DNA of 64,000 nt from Thraustochytrium sp. TN22. Lineage: Eukaryota > Sar > Bigyra > Thraustochytrida > Thraustochytriidae. A program made the position numbers and the translations under genes. The stretch's first letter is position 1; each line of letters opens with the position of its first letter. Positions 41,323 through 51,153 of the stretch are shown piece by piece. The stretch is from contig JABLUY010000129.1 of NCBI GenBank assembly GCA_013306675.1, forward strand, positions 40,094 to 104,093. Reading direction: 5' to 3'. The notes under the pieces are model-generated. The model had not been told where the DNA came from. It saw only the letters and a list, made by a program, of their open reading frames with translations, and searched no databases.

Positions 41323-42414
41323 TCAGCTCAGGCTCGCACTGACGCTGGCAACTTGAAGGACGTTGGAAGCGTCAGCGTCAGCCATGGCTGCCTCGAGGAA
41401 GTCGATGGAGAGGCGGTGCATGTAGGAGGAGGAGCCGAGCGCGCCCTCGCGGTAGGCGATGTGCGAGCCGTAGTCCGTGACGATGAGCCCAAAGTTGCGC
41501 TGCGTGGTGGCCACTTCGACGCGGATGTTCTGACGCACGCAGACTGGGTCATCAGCAGCGTTGAGGATGAGGCAGGGCACCTGATTGGCGTGGCAAATCT
41601 TGACCGGATCGGTGGCGTCCAGAAAGGCGTCCAGCGACTCATAGCCCGCGAGCTTGTAGGTGGATTCGACGAAGTCGACCACGGTATCGCAGTGCAGCGC
41701 GCGCTCGAAGTCTTCCGACTCGCGCAGCACGCCGTGGTGTTGCGCCAAGAAGAAGGCCTTGAGGTTGAGGCGCATGGCATGTTCGAAGATTGGGCTCTCC
41801 GTCTTGAGCCGCGCCGCCGCCTCCATCATGGAGTACGGCGGGCAGAGCGAGACGGCCGCCTTGACCAGGCCTTGGTCGCCGCCCCGCTGGCGCGAGATGT
41901 ACGAGATGATCTGCGCCGACCCGGCGCTAATTCCAACAGCGCCCATGAAGCGTGCCTTGGGCCAGGCCGCCGCCACGTGGTCCACCATGAGCCGTGTGTC
42001 GTCGCTGCAGCCGAGCACGTTGAACTTGGGTGTGCTGAGCGGCTTGCCCAGGTGGCCGCGGCGCACGAGCAGGAAGGGCCGCCATCCGCGCACCAGCGCG
42101 TAGCGCATGAACTCGGCCGTGTCGTAGCGCCCGCCCGTCAGCGTGTGGAGAAAGAGCGCAATGGGCGCGTCCTCGGGCAGCTCGTAGCCGGCCGGCTCGA
42201 TCAGGCGGTCCACGGCGACCTCGCCGCCGTCGTCGCAGCGCAGCTCGGTGCGCTCAAAGCGGGCGCGCAACAGGTGTGCGACCTGCCACAGCCCGAAGAC
42301 CGTCAGCTGCACAAACGAGGACCGTGCCCACCACGTCGGCTCGAAGTCCTTGAGCTCCATGCGCCCCAGGATGCGCTGCATGCGCTCGTCCTCCTTGTTC
42401 ATATACACTTCCAT
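41323..42414 (-). CDS. Alpha/beta hydrolase B, ABHD1/ABHD3-like paralogue
   Basis: 363 residues from the Met at 42414 (MEVYMNKEDERMQ). It is collinear with hydrolase A: shared MELKDFEPTWWAR, TGGRYDT, RGWRPFLLVRRGHLGK, KFNVLGCSDD, GISAGSA (nucleophile elbow near 164), LILNAADDPVC (acid near 290) and GSHIAYREGALG (His near 315). It differs mainly in the lid-like middle (SMMEAAARLKTESPIFEHAM) and in having a shorter tail. The tandem arrangement on one strand and high similarity mean local duplication. The likely role is a lipid esterase or phospholipase by family; the substrate is not deducible. The in-frame extension to 42585 lacks conservation with copy A and is left out. Confidence 0.85.
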   Translation of the reverse strand: MEVYMNKEDERMQRILGRMELKDFEPTWWARSSFVQLTVFGLWQVAHLLRARFERTELRCDDGGEVAVDRLIEPAGYELPEDAPIALFLHTLTGGRYDTAEFMRYALVRGWRPFLLVRRGHLGKPLSTPKFNVLGCSDDTRLMVDHVAAAWPKARFMGAVGISAGSAQIISYISRQRGGDQGLVKAAVSLCPPYSMMEAAARLKTESPIFEHAMRLNLKAFFLAQHHGVLRESEDFERALHCDTVVDFVESTYKLAGYESLDAFLDATDPVKICHANQVPCLILNAADDPVCVRQNIRVEVATTQRNFGLIVTDYGSHIAYREGALGSSSYMHRLSIDFLEAAMADADASNVLQVASVSASLS

Positions 42415-43557
42415 CTCGAGGCAAGGCTGCACTGCGATCTGGAAGGCCTCTCCTGTCCTTTCTCGGGGCTTGCTCGCAGCCCTGTCTGCCTCGACAATTT
42501 GCCAGTGGTGGAAGTGCCGTGCCAGCCAGTGCAGTGAGCGCAAGTTTCGGAACTGCTCAAGGTTAGCGCTCTGCGCGCTCTGCAAGCTTGCCTCTGCAAG
42601 CCTCTCTCTGCAAGTGCAAGCTTCTGCAAACGGTAGCGGTTCAGGCTGCGGTACACGCTGCGCCTGCTCCCCCTCCCGACTCTCAAGTGTCGAGCAGGTA
42701 CGTGCCGGCAGCCCGCAGCCGCAGCCAGCCGCAACGGTTGGTCCAACTCGCGGCGAACCAACCTACACGGCTCGGATCGTCATCCGCGCGGCTCGCAACG
42801 CAACGCTGGCCTGGCCCGATGACTCGGCAGCGAAAGGCTTGCAGTGACGGGCCAGCGGCCAGTCCGAGTCTGCCTGTAGCAAGTCGGGATCGTCACAGTC
42901 ACGAAAACGTTGAAGCCCGCCCTGCGCCTGAGCGTTTGCCACCTTCGGGCCGCGGGCAATCAACTGCAACCATGGCGGCGCCCAGAAGATAGCGTTACTG
43001 CGTGCCCGTCGTCGAGCCCTGCCCGTGGACGGCGTGGAGCGTCCCGGTCTCGCTTCGCCTTCGCCTTCCAAGGTTCGCCTTCGCCTTTGCCAGGTGGCCC
43101 GGCCGGCGGCGCAACCGCCCGAGGTCGGTTTTGGGAAACGCAGGAATGCGCGCCAGTTAAGCGCGGAGCGCGCGCAGAGCGCGAGCCGCGGGCGGCGGCG
43201 GCGCGCGCGCGGGCGGCGCAGCGCGGCGCGGCGCGGCGCGGCGCAGCAGTTCGAACGAAAAGCTCCGAAGTGAGAGCAAGCAAGCACGCGCATTCGATTC
43301 GCTCGCTCGCTCGTGCACTCTCTAGCAAGCAAGCGCGGCGGCAGCGGCAGCGGCAGCAGCGGCGGCGCGGCGCCTGTGCCGCGGCGCCCGACGCAGCGGC
43401 GCAGCGGCGCAGCGCACGGTGCCCCGCCCCCCCTCCCCCTGCGCGCCCCTCGCGCGCGCGCGCGCGCGCCGCTTGTACCCGGTGTCCAGGGAGTCAGCGC
43501 GCGTGCACGCGCCTGCGCCCGTGCTCGCGCCCACGACGGCGCGAGAGCAAAAGCAGA
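42415..43557. other. Divergent intergenic region between hydrolase B and G-alpha
   Basis: 1.14 kb. The stretch 42560-42640 has ctctgcaagc repeats; 43150-43260 is extreme-GC (ggcgcggcg runs); 43260-43340 has caagcaagc/ctcgctcg runs; 43440-43475 is a cgcg run. An in-frame opening from 42910 leads into G-alpha but is Arg/Ala-rich leader. No separate gene. Confidence 0.45.
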
Positions 43558-45249
43558 ATGGGCCAATGCGCGTGCGGCGCGGGCGGCAAGCGCGGCGCGT
43601 CCATGGCGAACCGGCTGCTGGACGAGGAAATGGGCTTCCCCGGCGGCCTGGACGTGGACGGGTACCACGGCAGCGGCGGCAAGGGCGGCGCACAACGAGG
43701 GCAGGAGACGCACGTCAAGATCCTGCTGCTCGGCACGGGCAACTCGGGCAAGAGCACCGTGTTCAAGCAGTTCCAGCTCATGCACACGCAGGGGTTTAGC
43801 GAGGCGGAGCGCAACTACTACCGGTCGCACATCGTCGAGTCCACCATCATGACGATGCGCAAGATGCTGCAGAGCGCCAACGACCTGCTCTTCGAGGGCG
43901 AGATCGACGAGGGCGAGTTCGACCGCAAGCTGGCGCGCAACATGCGCGCCGCCGCGCGCGACGACGAGCGCAACCTGGGCATCTCGGCGCAGGAGTTCCT
44001 CGTCGGCACCACCGACACGGCCTCGACGCGCGTCACGGAGCGCTCCACCGGGCGCTCCACCGAGCGCTCCACGGGCCTCTCCTCCAGCCTCTCCCTCTTC
44101 GACGCCAGCTCGCGGCCCTCGGAGGCCTCGGACGGCCGCTCATCGACGTCCACCATGAGCAGCAGGTCGCGACGCACCGACAAGAGCAGCTCGGGCCGCA
44201 GTACCGTGCGCACCGCCGGCGTGGAGCTGGCCGTGCTGCGCGGGGAGCGCTCCGCCAGCAGCTCCGCCAGCTCCTCCGCCAGCTCGCTCGGACGCGCGAG
44301 CCCGGACAGGGAAAAGCCAAAGCCCATGGGCCTCGACCGCTACGGCGGCTCCACGCTCATCTCCGACGAGGTCGCGCACCTCGCCGAGATCATCATCGGC
44401 CTCCCCGAGGGCACGCAGCTGTACGAAAAGGTCTCCGTCGTCCGCACCTTCACGCAGGAGGGCAAGGACGGCAGCGCCGACGAGGAGGTCTCCGAGGAGG
44501 AGGACATGACCGTCGCCGAGATCTTGCGCATCCTCTGGGACGAGCCCGTGCTCCAGCGCGTGTACCGCATGGACGGCAAGATCCCCACGCTCGAGGCGCC
44601 CATCGGCTACTTTATGGCACACATCGACCGCATCGCCTCCCAGGCCTACACGCCCTCCGAGGAGGACATGCTACACGCGCGCAAGCAGACGCGCAAGGTC
44701 CAGGAGCTCTCTTTCAAGGTCAAGAACCGCAACTGCCGCCTCATCGACGTCGGCGGCCAGCGCATCGAGCGCCGCAACTGGATCAACTACTTCGAGGACG
44801 TCGACATCATCCTCTACGTCGTCGGTCTCGACGGCTTCTCGCAGCTTTGCATCGAGGACGGCAGGACCAACCGCATGCGCGAGTCCCTCGACGTCTTCCG
44901 CGACCTTTGCGAGAGCCCCTTCTTTGCACACACCAACGTCATCCTCTTCCTCAACAAGGCGGACATCTTCCGCGACAAGATTCGCACCACGCCACTCAAG
45001 ACCTGCTTCCGCTCCTACAACGGACCGCAGCATGACCCAGAACGCGCCATCAAGTACATTTCAAAGCGCTTCGTCGACATGCACAGTCGCGTCGCCCTGC
45101 GCAACACTGCCTTCGACGCCCTCCCACCAAGGGTCTACCCTTACACCACCATCGCCACGGCCGTCGAGAACATGTCCCACATCATCACCGCCTGTCAGTC
45201 CATCTTTCTCCGCCGTGCCATGGAGCAGGCCGGCATTGCCGCCATGTAA
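43558..45249 (+). CDS. Divergent heterotrimeric G-protein alpha subunit
   Basis: 563 residues, against about 350-380 for the family. It starts MGQCACGAGG: Gly2 and Cys4/Cys6 are lipid-anchor candidates. Motifs: P-loop GTGNSGKST near 58-66 (family GxGESGKST, so Glu to Asn); QFQLMHTQGFSEAER; a Ser/Thr/Arg-rich insert near 138-258 within the helical domain; switch I HARKQTRKVQE near 373-385, keeping the catalytic Arg and the Mg-binding Thr but not the usual TGI; switch II DVGGQRIERRNW near 397, with catalytic Gln kept; base-binding FLNKADIF near 465 (family NKKD); and TTIATAVEN near 529 in place of TCATD. The C-terminus has no Cys at -4. It should still bind GTP and couple to beta-gamma at the plasma membrane, but kinetics are likely unusual. 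Receptor coupling is unknown. Confidence 0.92.
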   Translation: MGQCACGAGGKRGASMANRLLDEEMGFPGGLDVDGYHGSGGKGGAQRGQETHVKILLLGTGNSGKSTVFKQFQLMHTQGFSEAERNYYRSHIVESTIMTMRKMLQSANDLLFEGEIDEGEFDRKLARNMRAAARDDERNLGISAQEFLVGTTDTASTRVTERSTGRSTERSTGLSSSLSLFDASSRPSEASDGRSSTSTMSSRSRRTDKSSSGRSTVRTAGVELAVLRGERSASSSASSSASSLGRASPDREKPKPMGLDRYGGSTLISDEVAHLAEIIIGLPEGTQLYEKVSVVRTFTQEGKDGSADEEVSEEEDMTVAEILRILWDEPVLQRVYRMDGKIPTLEAPIGYFMAHIDRIASQAYTPSEEDMLHARKQTRKVQELSFKVKNRNCRLIDVGGQRIERRNWINYFEDVDIILYVVGLDGFSQLCIEDGRTNRMRESLDVFRDLCESPFFAHTNVILFLNKADIFRDKIRTTPLKTCFRSYNGPQHDPERAIKYISKRFVDMHSRVALRNTAFDALPPRVYPYTTIATAVENMSHIITACQSIFLRRAMEQAGIAAM

Positions 45250-45442
45250 CATCCCAAGCCTTGGCAAGCCCCGTGCACGCCCTCGTGTACATCGCCGTGC
45301 ACAACCTCGTCCACACCGCCAAGCGAGCTTGGCCAGCCAAGCGAGCCTTAGCGAGCCTAGCGAGCCTAAGCGAGCCTAGCGAGCGAGCGACCAAGCTGTG
45401 GCTTGCCCGATCGCTCTGATCATGATAATTAAGTATCCCTTT

Positions 45443-45705
45443 CTGTTGTTCGTCTTCTTCTTTCGTGCTCAACCCGGCGCCACGACAACCAGATGCCGCA
45501 CCGCCTGCCGCGCTTCGTCCAGATTGTCTCCTCTCAAGCCTCGCCTTTCATCTTTTGTTCGTTCTCTTCTTTCGTGAAAACCGAGCTCCCAAGCTCAACT
45601 CAGGCACAGGCGCCACGAGAACCAGACACTCACATCAATCGCCTGCCGCACCGCCTGCCGCACCTCCTCCAGATTTACTTTTCTCCTCTCAAGCCTCGTC
45701 TTTGC
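45443..45705 (+). repeat. Diverged direct duplication, two copies of roughly 110-150 bp
   Basis: Copy 1 runs from about 45443 and copy 2 from about 45560. Shared in the same order: ttcgt..tcttctttcgtg, gctcaac.c.ggc..caggcgccacga, accaga, gccgcaccgcctgccgc, tccagatt and tctcctctcaagcctcg. Copy 2 carries extra bases between the shared blocks. Confidence 0.75.
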
Positions 45706-46302
45706 CATTCTTGGCCTTTGCCTCTTTACCTTGGAACCACCTTGACCTTGACCTTGACCTTGTCCCAAGCCCAACCATCGCCCCCATCCGCCCACCCCGA
45801 GCACCTGCCCCAGCCCCGTTCGGCGCTGCGGCTGCGCTGCAGGAGGTGGGACTCCAGCTCCCTCGTGCTGCCGCAGCGCAGGCAGAGCCGGGCCGAGGGT
45901 GGGACTCGGCCCTTCACAGGCGCGCTGGAGAGACGGCTCCGCCGGTGACGGCTGCCCGCGACGAGCAGCGAGCTGCCTGCCAGGCCAGCCAGCCAGGCCG
46001 GCCGCCAGCGAGCCGAGCCGAACCTCGGCGCGCGAGCCGCGCCGAGGCCACGCGCGCCCGGACCCCCGCTCAACGCGCGCGCTAGGCTGGCGCGCCGCTG
46101 CGAGCGCACGGCCGCGGCCACGCCGGGCGGGGTGGTGGCCCCCGTCCCGACCGGCAAGTGGTCCGGCGCCCGGGGACCGGCGGAGGCGCAGGCGCACACA
46201 TGGGAACGAGAACGGGGACCACCAGGCCCGGCGCGAGCACGAGCACGAGAGGGCGAGCGGGAGCGAGCGCGAGAACGGCGAGAGCAAGCGCAGCGCAGGA
46301 GA

Positions 46303-46343
46303 CCGGGCAGGCAGGCAGGCAGACAGGCAGACAGGCAGACAGG
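46303..46343. repeat. CAGG/CAGA tetranucleotide microsatellite
   Basis: Runs of caggcaggcaggcagacaggcagacagg just upstream of the ATG at 46373, in the presumed leader of that gene. Confidence 0.85.
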
Positions 46344-46372
46344 GGGCGAGCACGGACGGAGCGAGAGCGGCC

Positions 46373-47359
46373 ATGGACCCCGAGGTGGAGCGAGTCCTGC
46401 GGCTGGAGCGACGCAGGATGGCGCGCGTGCGCCGCGAGTCCAGGCGGCTGCGACGCAAGGCGCCCGGCCCGCGCGACGACCTGCGCTTCGAGGAGAACCC
46501 GTTCTGCGAGGCGCGACAGCGGAACGATGCCAGGGACGTGCGTCTGGAGGGCCGCAGGCGTACCATCCGAGCCGCGGGCCCCGCCGCAGCCTCCTACAGG
46601 CACCGCCGCCCCGACAGCCCCGCCGCCAAGCTGCGCGACATCCTGCGCGAGACACTCATGCAGGATGCCCAAAGCGCGTCAGAGGAGAAGGAGGGGGGAG
46701 AGGACGCGCCGCCGCCCTCGGACACCGCCAGCGCCGGCGCCGGCCTCATGCGCCCGCTCTCGCGCCTCGCCTCCCCGAGCTTCGGCCATCGCCCTTCCTC
46801 CGCCTCGCGCATGGCCGACCCGCTCACCGCCGCGCTCATGCCGGCGCCACCACCCGAGAAGACCCTTGTGGCGGCCGCCAGCGGCTCTCGCCTCGTGGGC
46901 CTCATCTCCTCCTCCGACCTTTACCGCCTCGTTCACGCCCCCAATGCGCCGCGCCTTCACGACGACAACGATGACGACGATGACCACGACGACGACAACG
47001 CGCGCGTCTTGCAAAAGCAAGCCTCCTCGCCCTTGCTACCGCCGCGCGAGCGCCCAGCGCCGCGCATTGCGCCCTGGTACGACTACGTCATGCTACCTGA
47101 GATGGAGCGCTCACAAAGGGGCCAGCGCCCGCCTCGGCCCGAGGTCAACGCCGTGCGCGGCGACGACGACATGCGTCACACCCGCGGCAGCCACTTCGCG
47201 CTCCACCGCCAGGCCACGAGTCGACGCGCTGCGGGTCACGCCGAGCACCCCTTTTGCCTGTTGCGTCAGCGTCAGGATCATTTGCAGCGCGTTGCAGACA
47301 ATTCTACCCACAAGTTCAACACGGGCGCTGCGCTGCCGCGCCCACGTCCTATTGGCTGA
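46373..47359 (+). CDS. Unrecognised basic/acidic low-complexity protein
   Basis: 328 residues from the ATG at 46373 (MDPEVERVL). The N-terminus is an Arg-rich helix (LRLERRRMARVRRESRRLRR), followed by DLRFEENPFCEARQRNDARD. A short helix AKLRDILRETLMQDAQS lies near 84-100; then Ser/Pro-rich linker; VGLISSSDLYRLVHAP near 174; an Asp-rich run DDNDDDDDHDDDN near 196; and PWYDYVMLPEMERSQRGQRP near 231. No signal peptide, membrane span or enzyme motif is seen. The frame's composition and lack of stops suit a real gene, and the upstream tetranucleotide repeat sits in the leader, but there is no homology I can name. It might be a nuclear or cytoskeleton-associated intrinsically disordered protein; this is inference from composition only. 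Confidence 0.5.
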   Translation: MDPEVERVLRLERRRMARVRRESRRLRRKAPGPRDDLRFEENPFCEARQRNDARDVRLEGRRRTIRAAGPAAASYRHRRPDSPAAKLRDILRETLMQDAQSASEEKEGGEDAPPPSDTASAGAGLMRPLSRLASPSFGHRPSSASRMADPLTAALMPAPPPEKTLVAAASGSRLVGLISSSDLYRLVHAPNAPRLHDDNDDDDDHDDDNARVLQKQASSPLLPPRERPAPRIAPWYDYVMLPEMERSQRGQRPPRPEVNAVRGDDDMRHTRGSHFALHRQATSRRAAGHAEHPFCLLRQRQDHLQRVADNSTHKFNTGAALPRPRPIG

Positions 47360-47424
47360 GAGAATCCAAAGAAAACTTGTGCGCACGAAGAGGGACAGAA
47401 TGGGACTGAGAATAAGCATGAAAG

Positions 47425-47426
<2 letters not shown>

Positions 47427-47463
<37 letters not shown>
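47427..47463. repeat. (AG)18 dinucleotide microsatellite
   Basis: Uninterrupted ag units on the plus strand, about 70 bases past the stop of the preceding gene, probably in its 3' untranslated region. Confidence 0.95.
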
Positions 47464-47467
<4 letters not shown>

Positions 47468-47627
47468 AGAAAATATAAGAGTGTGAGCCTTGATGTTTGC
47501 ATTTGCTCTGAAGCCCAGCGCTCACTTTCTTTCGCCGTCAGGTCTTTCGGCACTCCATGTAAGCCTTGCGCTCGAGCTTCGGCTCGACCTGCAGTCAGGC
47601 ACAAGCTCAGACCCCAAGCTCAAGCTT

Positions 47628-47720
47628 GAGCTCGAGCTTTCTCCCCGCTCGAGCTTAAAAGCTCGAGCTTTCTCCCCGCTCGAGCTCAAGAGCTCGAGCT
47701 TTCTCCCCGCTCGAGCTTGA
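47628..47720. repeat. Three 31-bp tandem repeats carrying CTCGAG palindromes
   Basis: Unit: agctcgagctttctccccgc followed by tcgagctyaar/g. Copies end their first ctttctc block at about 47640, 47671 and 47702, so the period is 31. Each unit contains two gctcgagc palindromes, so the array can fold as nested hairpins. Confidence 0.9.
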
Positions 47721-48377
47721 GCGCGTCCCTTCTCTTTCAAGCTCTCACCGCGACGCCGCATCCCGCGCCCTTTCTTTTTCGTTTCCAGACAGCTTTCGTC
47801 ACCTCCGCTCTGTCTCCCCGTTCTTCTCCTTCTTCGGTTCCTCTTCACCTTCTCTGCCTCGACTCATTCCTCATCTTCTGCCAGTGCCCCTTCTTCTTGT
47901 TGTTCTTCTCCTTGTCCAAGCAGCCGGAGAGCAAGCAGAACGTGATCAACAACGGCGACGTGGCGCGGCGGCGGCGCGCAGCGAGCGGCGGGGCGGAACC
48001 GCTCGAATTCGCGCGCTCGCGGGCGCGCGCGCTCGGCTGCGGCAGGCGCGCTCACGAGCGGCGGCAGCGGCGGCGGGGGCAGAGCGACGCGGATCGGCAG
48101 GCATCCCCGGCACGAGCCCGGCGCGCTCTGCCTGCTGCGCTGGGCTGCGCGGGCCTGCGCTACCGTCCGCTGCGCGCAACGCCGGGCTGGGGCCCAGCCA
48201 GGCCCGCACTCACGCTCGCGCGCTCGGCCGCGCCGCGGCTGCAGCCGCGTCGCGGCTGCCGCCGCGCGCGGCCCGACCGTGAGGGGCGGTCCCAAACAGA
48301 CAGAGAGGAAGGAGACGGCGGAGGAGGAGGCGGAGGAGGAGGAGAACTCTCTCGCCAGCTATTGCTCGTAGGGCAGC

Positions 48378-51119
48378 ATGGACATCGTGGGCAGCCTGGG
48401 GGACCTGGAGGATGAGGCGACGCTTCTGGAGGTGCTGCGCGAGGTGAGCACCGTGCTGACCATGGGCCAGGCCGACGTGCGCACGCAGCCGCTGGTGCCG
48501 AGCCTGCTGCGCATCATCGAGCAGTGCCAACGCACGCCTGAGGCCGTGCTGCTGGCTGCACGCTCGCTCAACATGATCCTGGACATGGAGCCGCGTATGG
48601 CGCGCGTGCTCGTGAACGAAGACGGCGTGCGCGTGCTCTGCGGTAAGCTGCTCGGCTTCCAGGACTTTGAGGTCGCCGAGCAATGCCTCAACTGTTTGCA
48701 CTTCATTGCCAAGGGCGACCACCGCGAGAGCGCCTCGCAGCTGCGCGCGTTGCTGCGCGCCGACGCCATGCACGCCTGTACCGCCTTCTTTGACTTTTTC
48801 CCCAAACACATGCAGGCCAAGGCGCTGGCCGTGGTCTGCAAGGTCTGCAAGTACGTCTGCGACGACTCGAGCGACCTCGCGCGCGCACACAACGACGCCT
48901 CCCACGTGCTCCAGGTACTTCCGGCCCTCCACAAGTGCCTGCAAAACGCCGACGACGACCAAGTGCTGCGCCTCGTCTGTTCCGCGCTGTGGACCCTGGT
49001 CCACGCCTACGAAAAGAACCACACGCGAACCAGAGCGCGCGCCGAGGCGCTCCATGCGCAGCAGCAGCACGAAGACCGGGGGCAGGAACAGGAACGGCTG
49101 CAGGAGCAGCGACACGGCCGCGCGCCGGGCACGGACACGGACACGGCGACGGAAGACCGCTGCCGCGACTGGCAGCTCGCCATGATCCGAGCCATCGTCC
49201 CGGACGAGGTGTCCAGCAAACTCGTATCGCTCGCGCACGGTCCCGGCGGCCATGCCGACGCCAAACTGGAGCCCGACATGCTCTCGCTCGTGCTCCGCAC
49301 GCTCGCCTGCACTGTGCGCGCTTGCGCAGACCGCGTCATCGACCTCGTGCAGCGCGGCGTTCTCGAGCTCATCGCGGCGCGTCTCGACCTCGTCTCTAGC
49401 CGCGATCTCCCGCCCTCGCCCGAGAGCGCCGCCGCGGCCAGCGCCGCGGCCGGACCCCCGGCGGCGCCGCCGGCCCCTGCAGCGGGCCCGCCCGCGCCGG
49501 AGGCCAACCGCACGCTCGGCAGGCTGCGCCGCATGGAGCACGACCTCGCCGACACCCTGGAGCTCGCCTCGGCGCTTGTGCTACAGATGCCGCCCAACGA
49601 CGTGCTCTGTGACTCGGTCGCCCTGGCCTCCTTCACCTCGGCCGCCTCGCCGCGAGGCGCTGCCAAACGCGCGCGGCTCGCCGACGCAGACGGGCTCTGG
49701 GGCCCGGTCTCGATCAGCCTGCCCTCGCTGCCCGAGCACAGCGCCGCCGTCCGCGCAGCGCAGCGCAGCCCGCGCCTCGCCTCGCCCGCCGCTGCAGCCG
49801 CGCCCTCGTCGTCCTCATCTGCTTCGACGGCCGCAGCGGCGGCAGCTTCGGCCTCAGGGGCGGCCGACGCCGGCGGTCTCGCGGACGCCGGCGTCTGGGC
49901 CTGCCCCACCTGCACCTTCCACAACCCCATCTCCATGTCCTCGTGCGAGATGTGCGGCCAAGTGTGCCCCGAGATCTCGCAGCGCGCCGCCTCCTCGCAA
50001 GAAGCCGCCCGGCCCTCGGTCGAGGCACTGTTGGAGGCCGAGTCAGCCGCCGCCGCAGGCGAGGCCGCGGCGCCCACCACGCTGCTCGACATCTTCTCCG
50101 AGTACCCGGCGCTAGCCGAGCACTGCTATGCGGCGCTCGCCACGCGACTGCTCCGCGTGGCCACCGAGTCCAGCATGCCCGGCTCCCGCGCGCATGCGCT
50201 CGAGGTCTTTGGCGGCCTCATCCTCGGCCTCCCGCCCGATGCCGCCGACGACCACCGCCAGCACACGCTGCACCGCAGCACCGGCGCCTTCGCCTCGGCG
50301 CTTGCTACAAACGACGTCGATCTCGTGCTCGCCGCCCTGCGCTGCATCACCGTCGACCTTCAGCGCATCCCCATCGTCGCCTTTCGCCGCATCGTGGGCC
50401 GCGAGGGCCTCGTGCCCCGCCTGCGCGCCCTCTCTCACGCCACGGGGTCGCCCGAGGCGGCCACGCTCGCCGCCGCCGTCCTGCACCGCCTCCACGCGCT
50501 CCAAGGCGTGCCGGACGACCACGCGGAGAGCGCCGCATGCCCGGTCTGCGCTCCTGACGCCGAGTCCGACGTTCTTCAGGCGCTGCGGGAGCTCGTCGGT
50601 CAGCTTGGTGAGATTGCCGATGCCTGCGTGCGCCAAGCCGCGCACCAAAATCAGCCCGAGCCGCTGCCCATCCCGCGCGACGCCCTGCGCGAGGCCTGCT
50701 TCTCGGCCGATGAAGCCTCGCGCACCGGCGACGAGGACGAGGATGACGACCGCACGAAGGCTGGCGAGAATGAGGCTGTCAGGGCGCGCCGTGGGGGCGG
50801 GCCCAAGCGTGGGTCGCCTGTTGCCTCCTCGGCCCACGCTGCCCCGGTGGCCGAGGCAAGCGCCGCTGCCGCGGATGGATCCTCCTCGTCCTCGACGTCG
50901 GCCGGCGGGACCGGTGCGTCGGCGACCACCTCGAGGCGCGCCAGCTCCAGCCGCGCCGGCAAGGGCCGCCGCAAGCGCCGAAGCATGAGCCAGCCCGTTA
51001 CCGCGGCGCGCTCCAAGCGCACCAAGGCCGGCCGCTCGCCAGGCGGGCCCGCGACTACGACCAGTACCGCCACCTCTTCTTCCACGGGCCACCTGGCGGC
51101 GATGCCGGCGTCCATGCCG

Positions 51120-51153
<34 letters not shown>

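Larger units (their letters stand above)
45250..46372. other. Intergenic region with local duplications
   Basis: Holds agcgagcct-type short repeats at about 45320-45395, a diverged direct duplication at about 45443-45705 (separate entry), ttgaccttgaccttgacc at about 45740-45765, and a caggcaggcagacaggcagac run at about 46303-46343 just before the next gene. Pyrimidine-rich 45430-45730, then GC-rich. No supported coding region. Confidence 0.5.
47360..48377. other. Intergenic region with AG microsatellite and 31-bp array
   Basis: Contains an (AG)n run at 47427-47463, the palindromic 31-bp repeats at 47628-47720, pyrimidine-rich DNA at 47720-47920, then GC-rich leader of the HECT gene with gga-rich sequence at 48305-48345. 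No gene supported. Confidence 0.5.

Noticed and set aside
42910-43557. In-frame upstream extension of G-alpha
   Set aside because: No conservation with G-alpha N-termini, and the Met at 43558 gives the expected MGxC lipid-anchor start.
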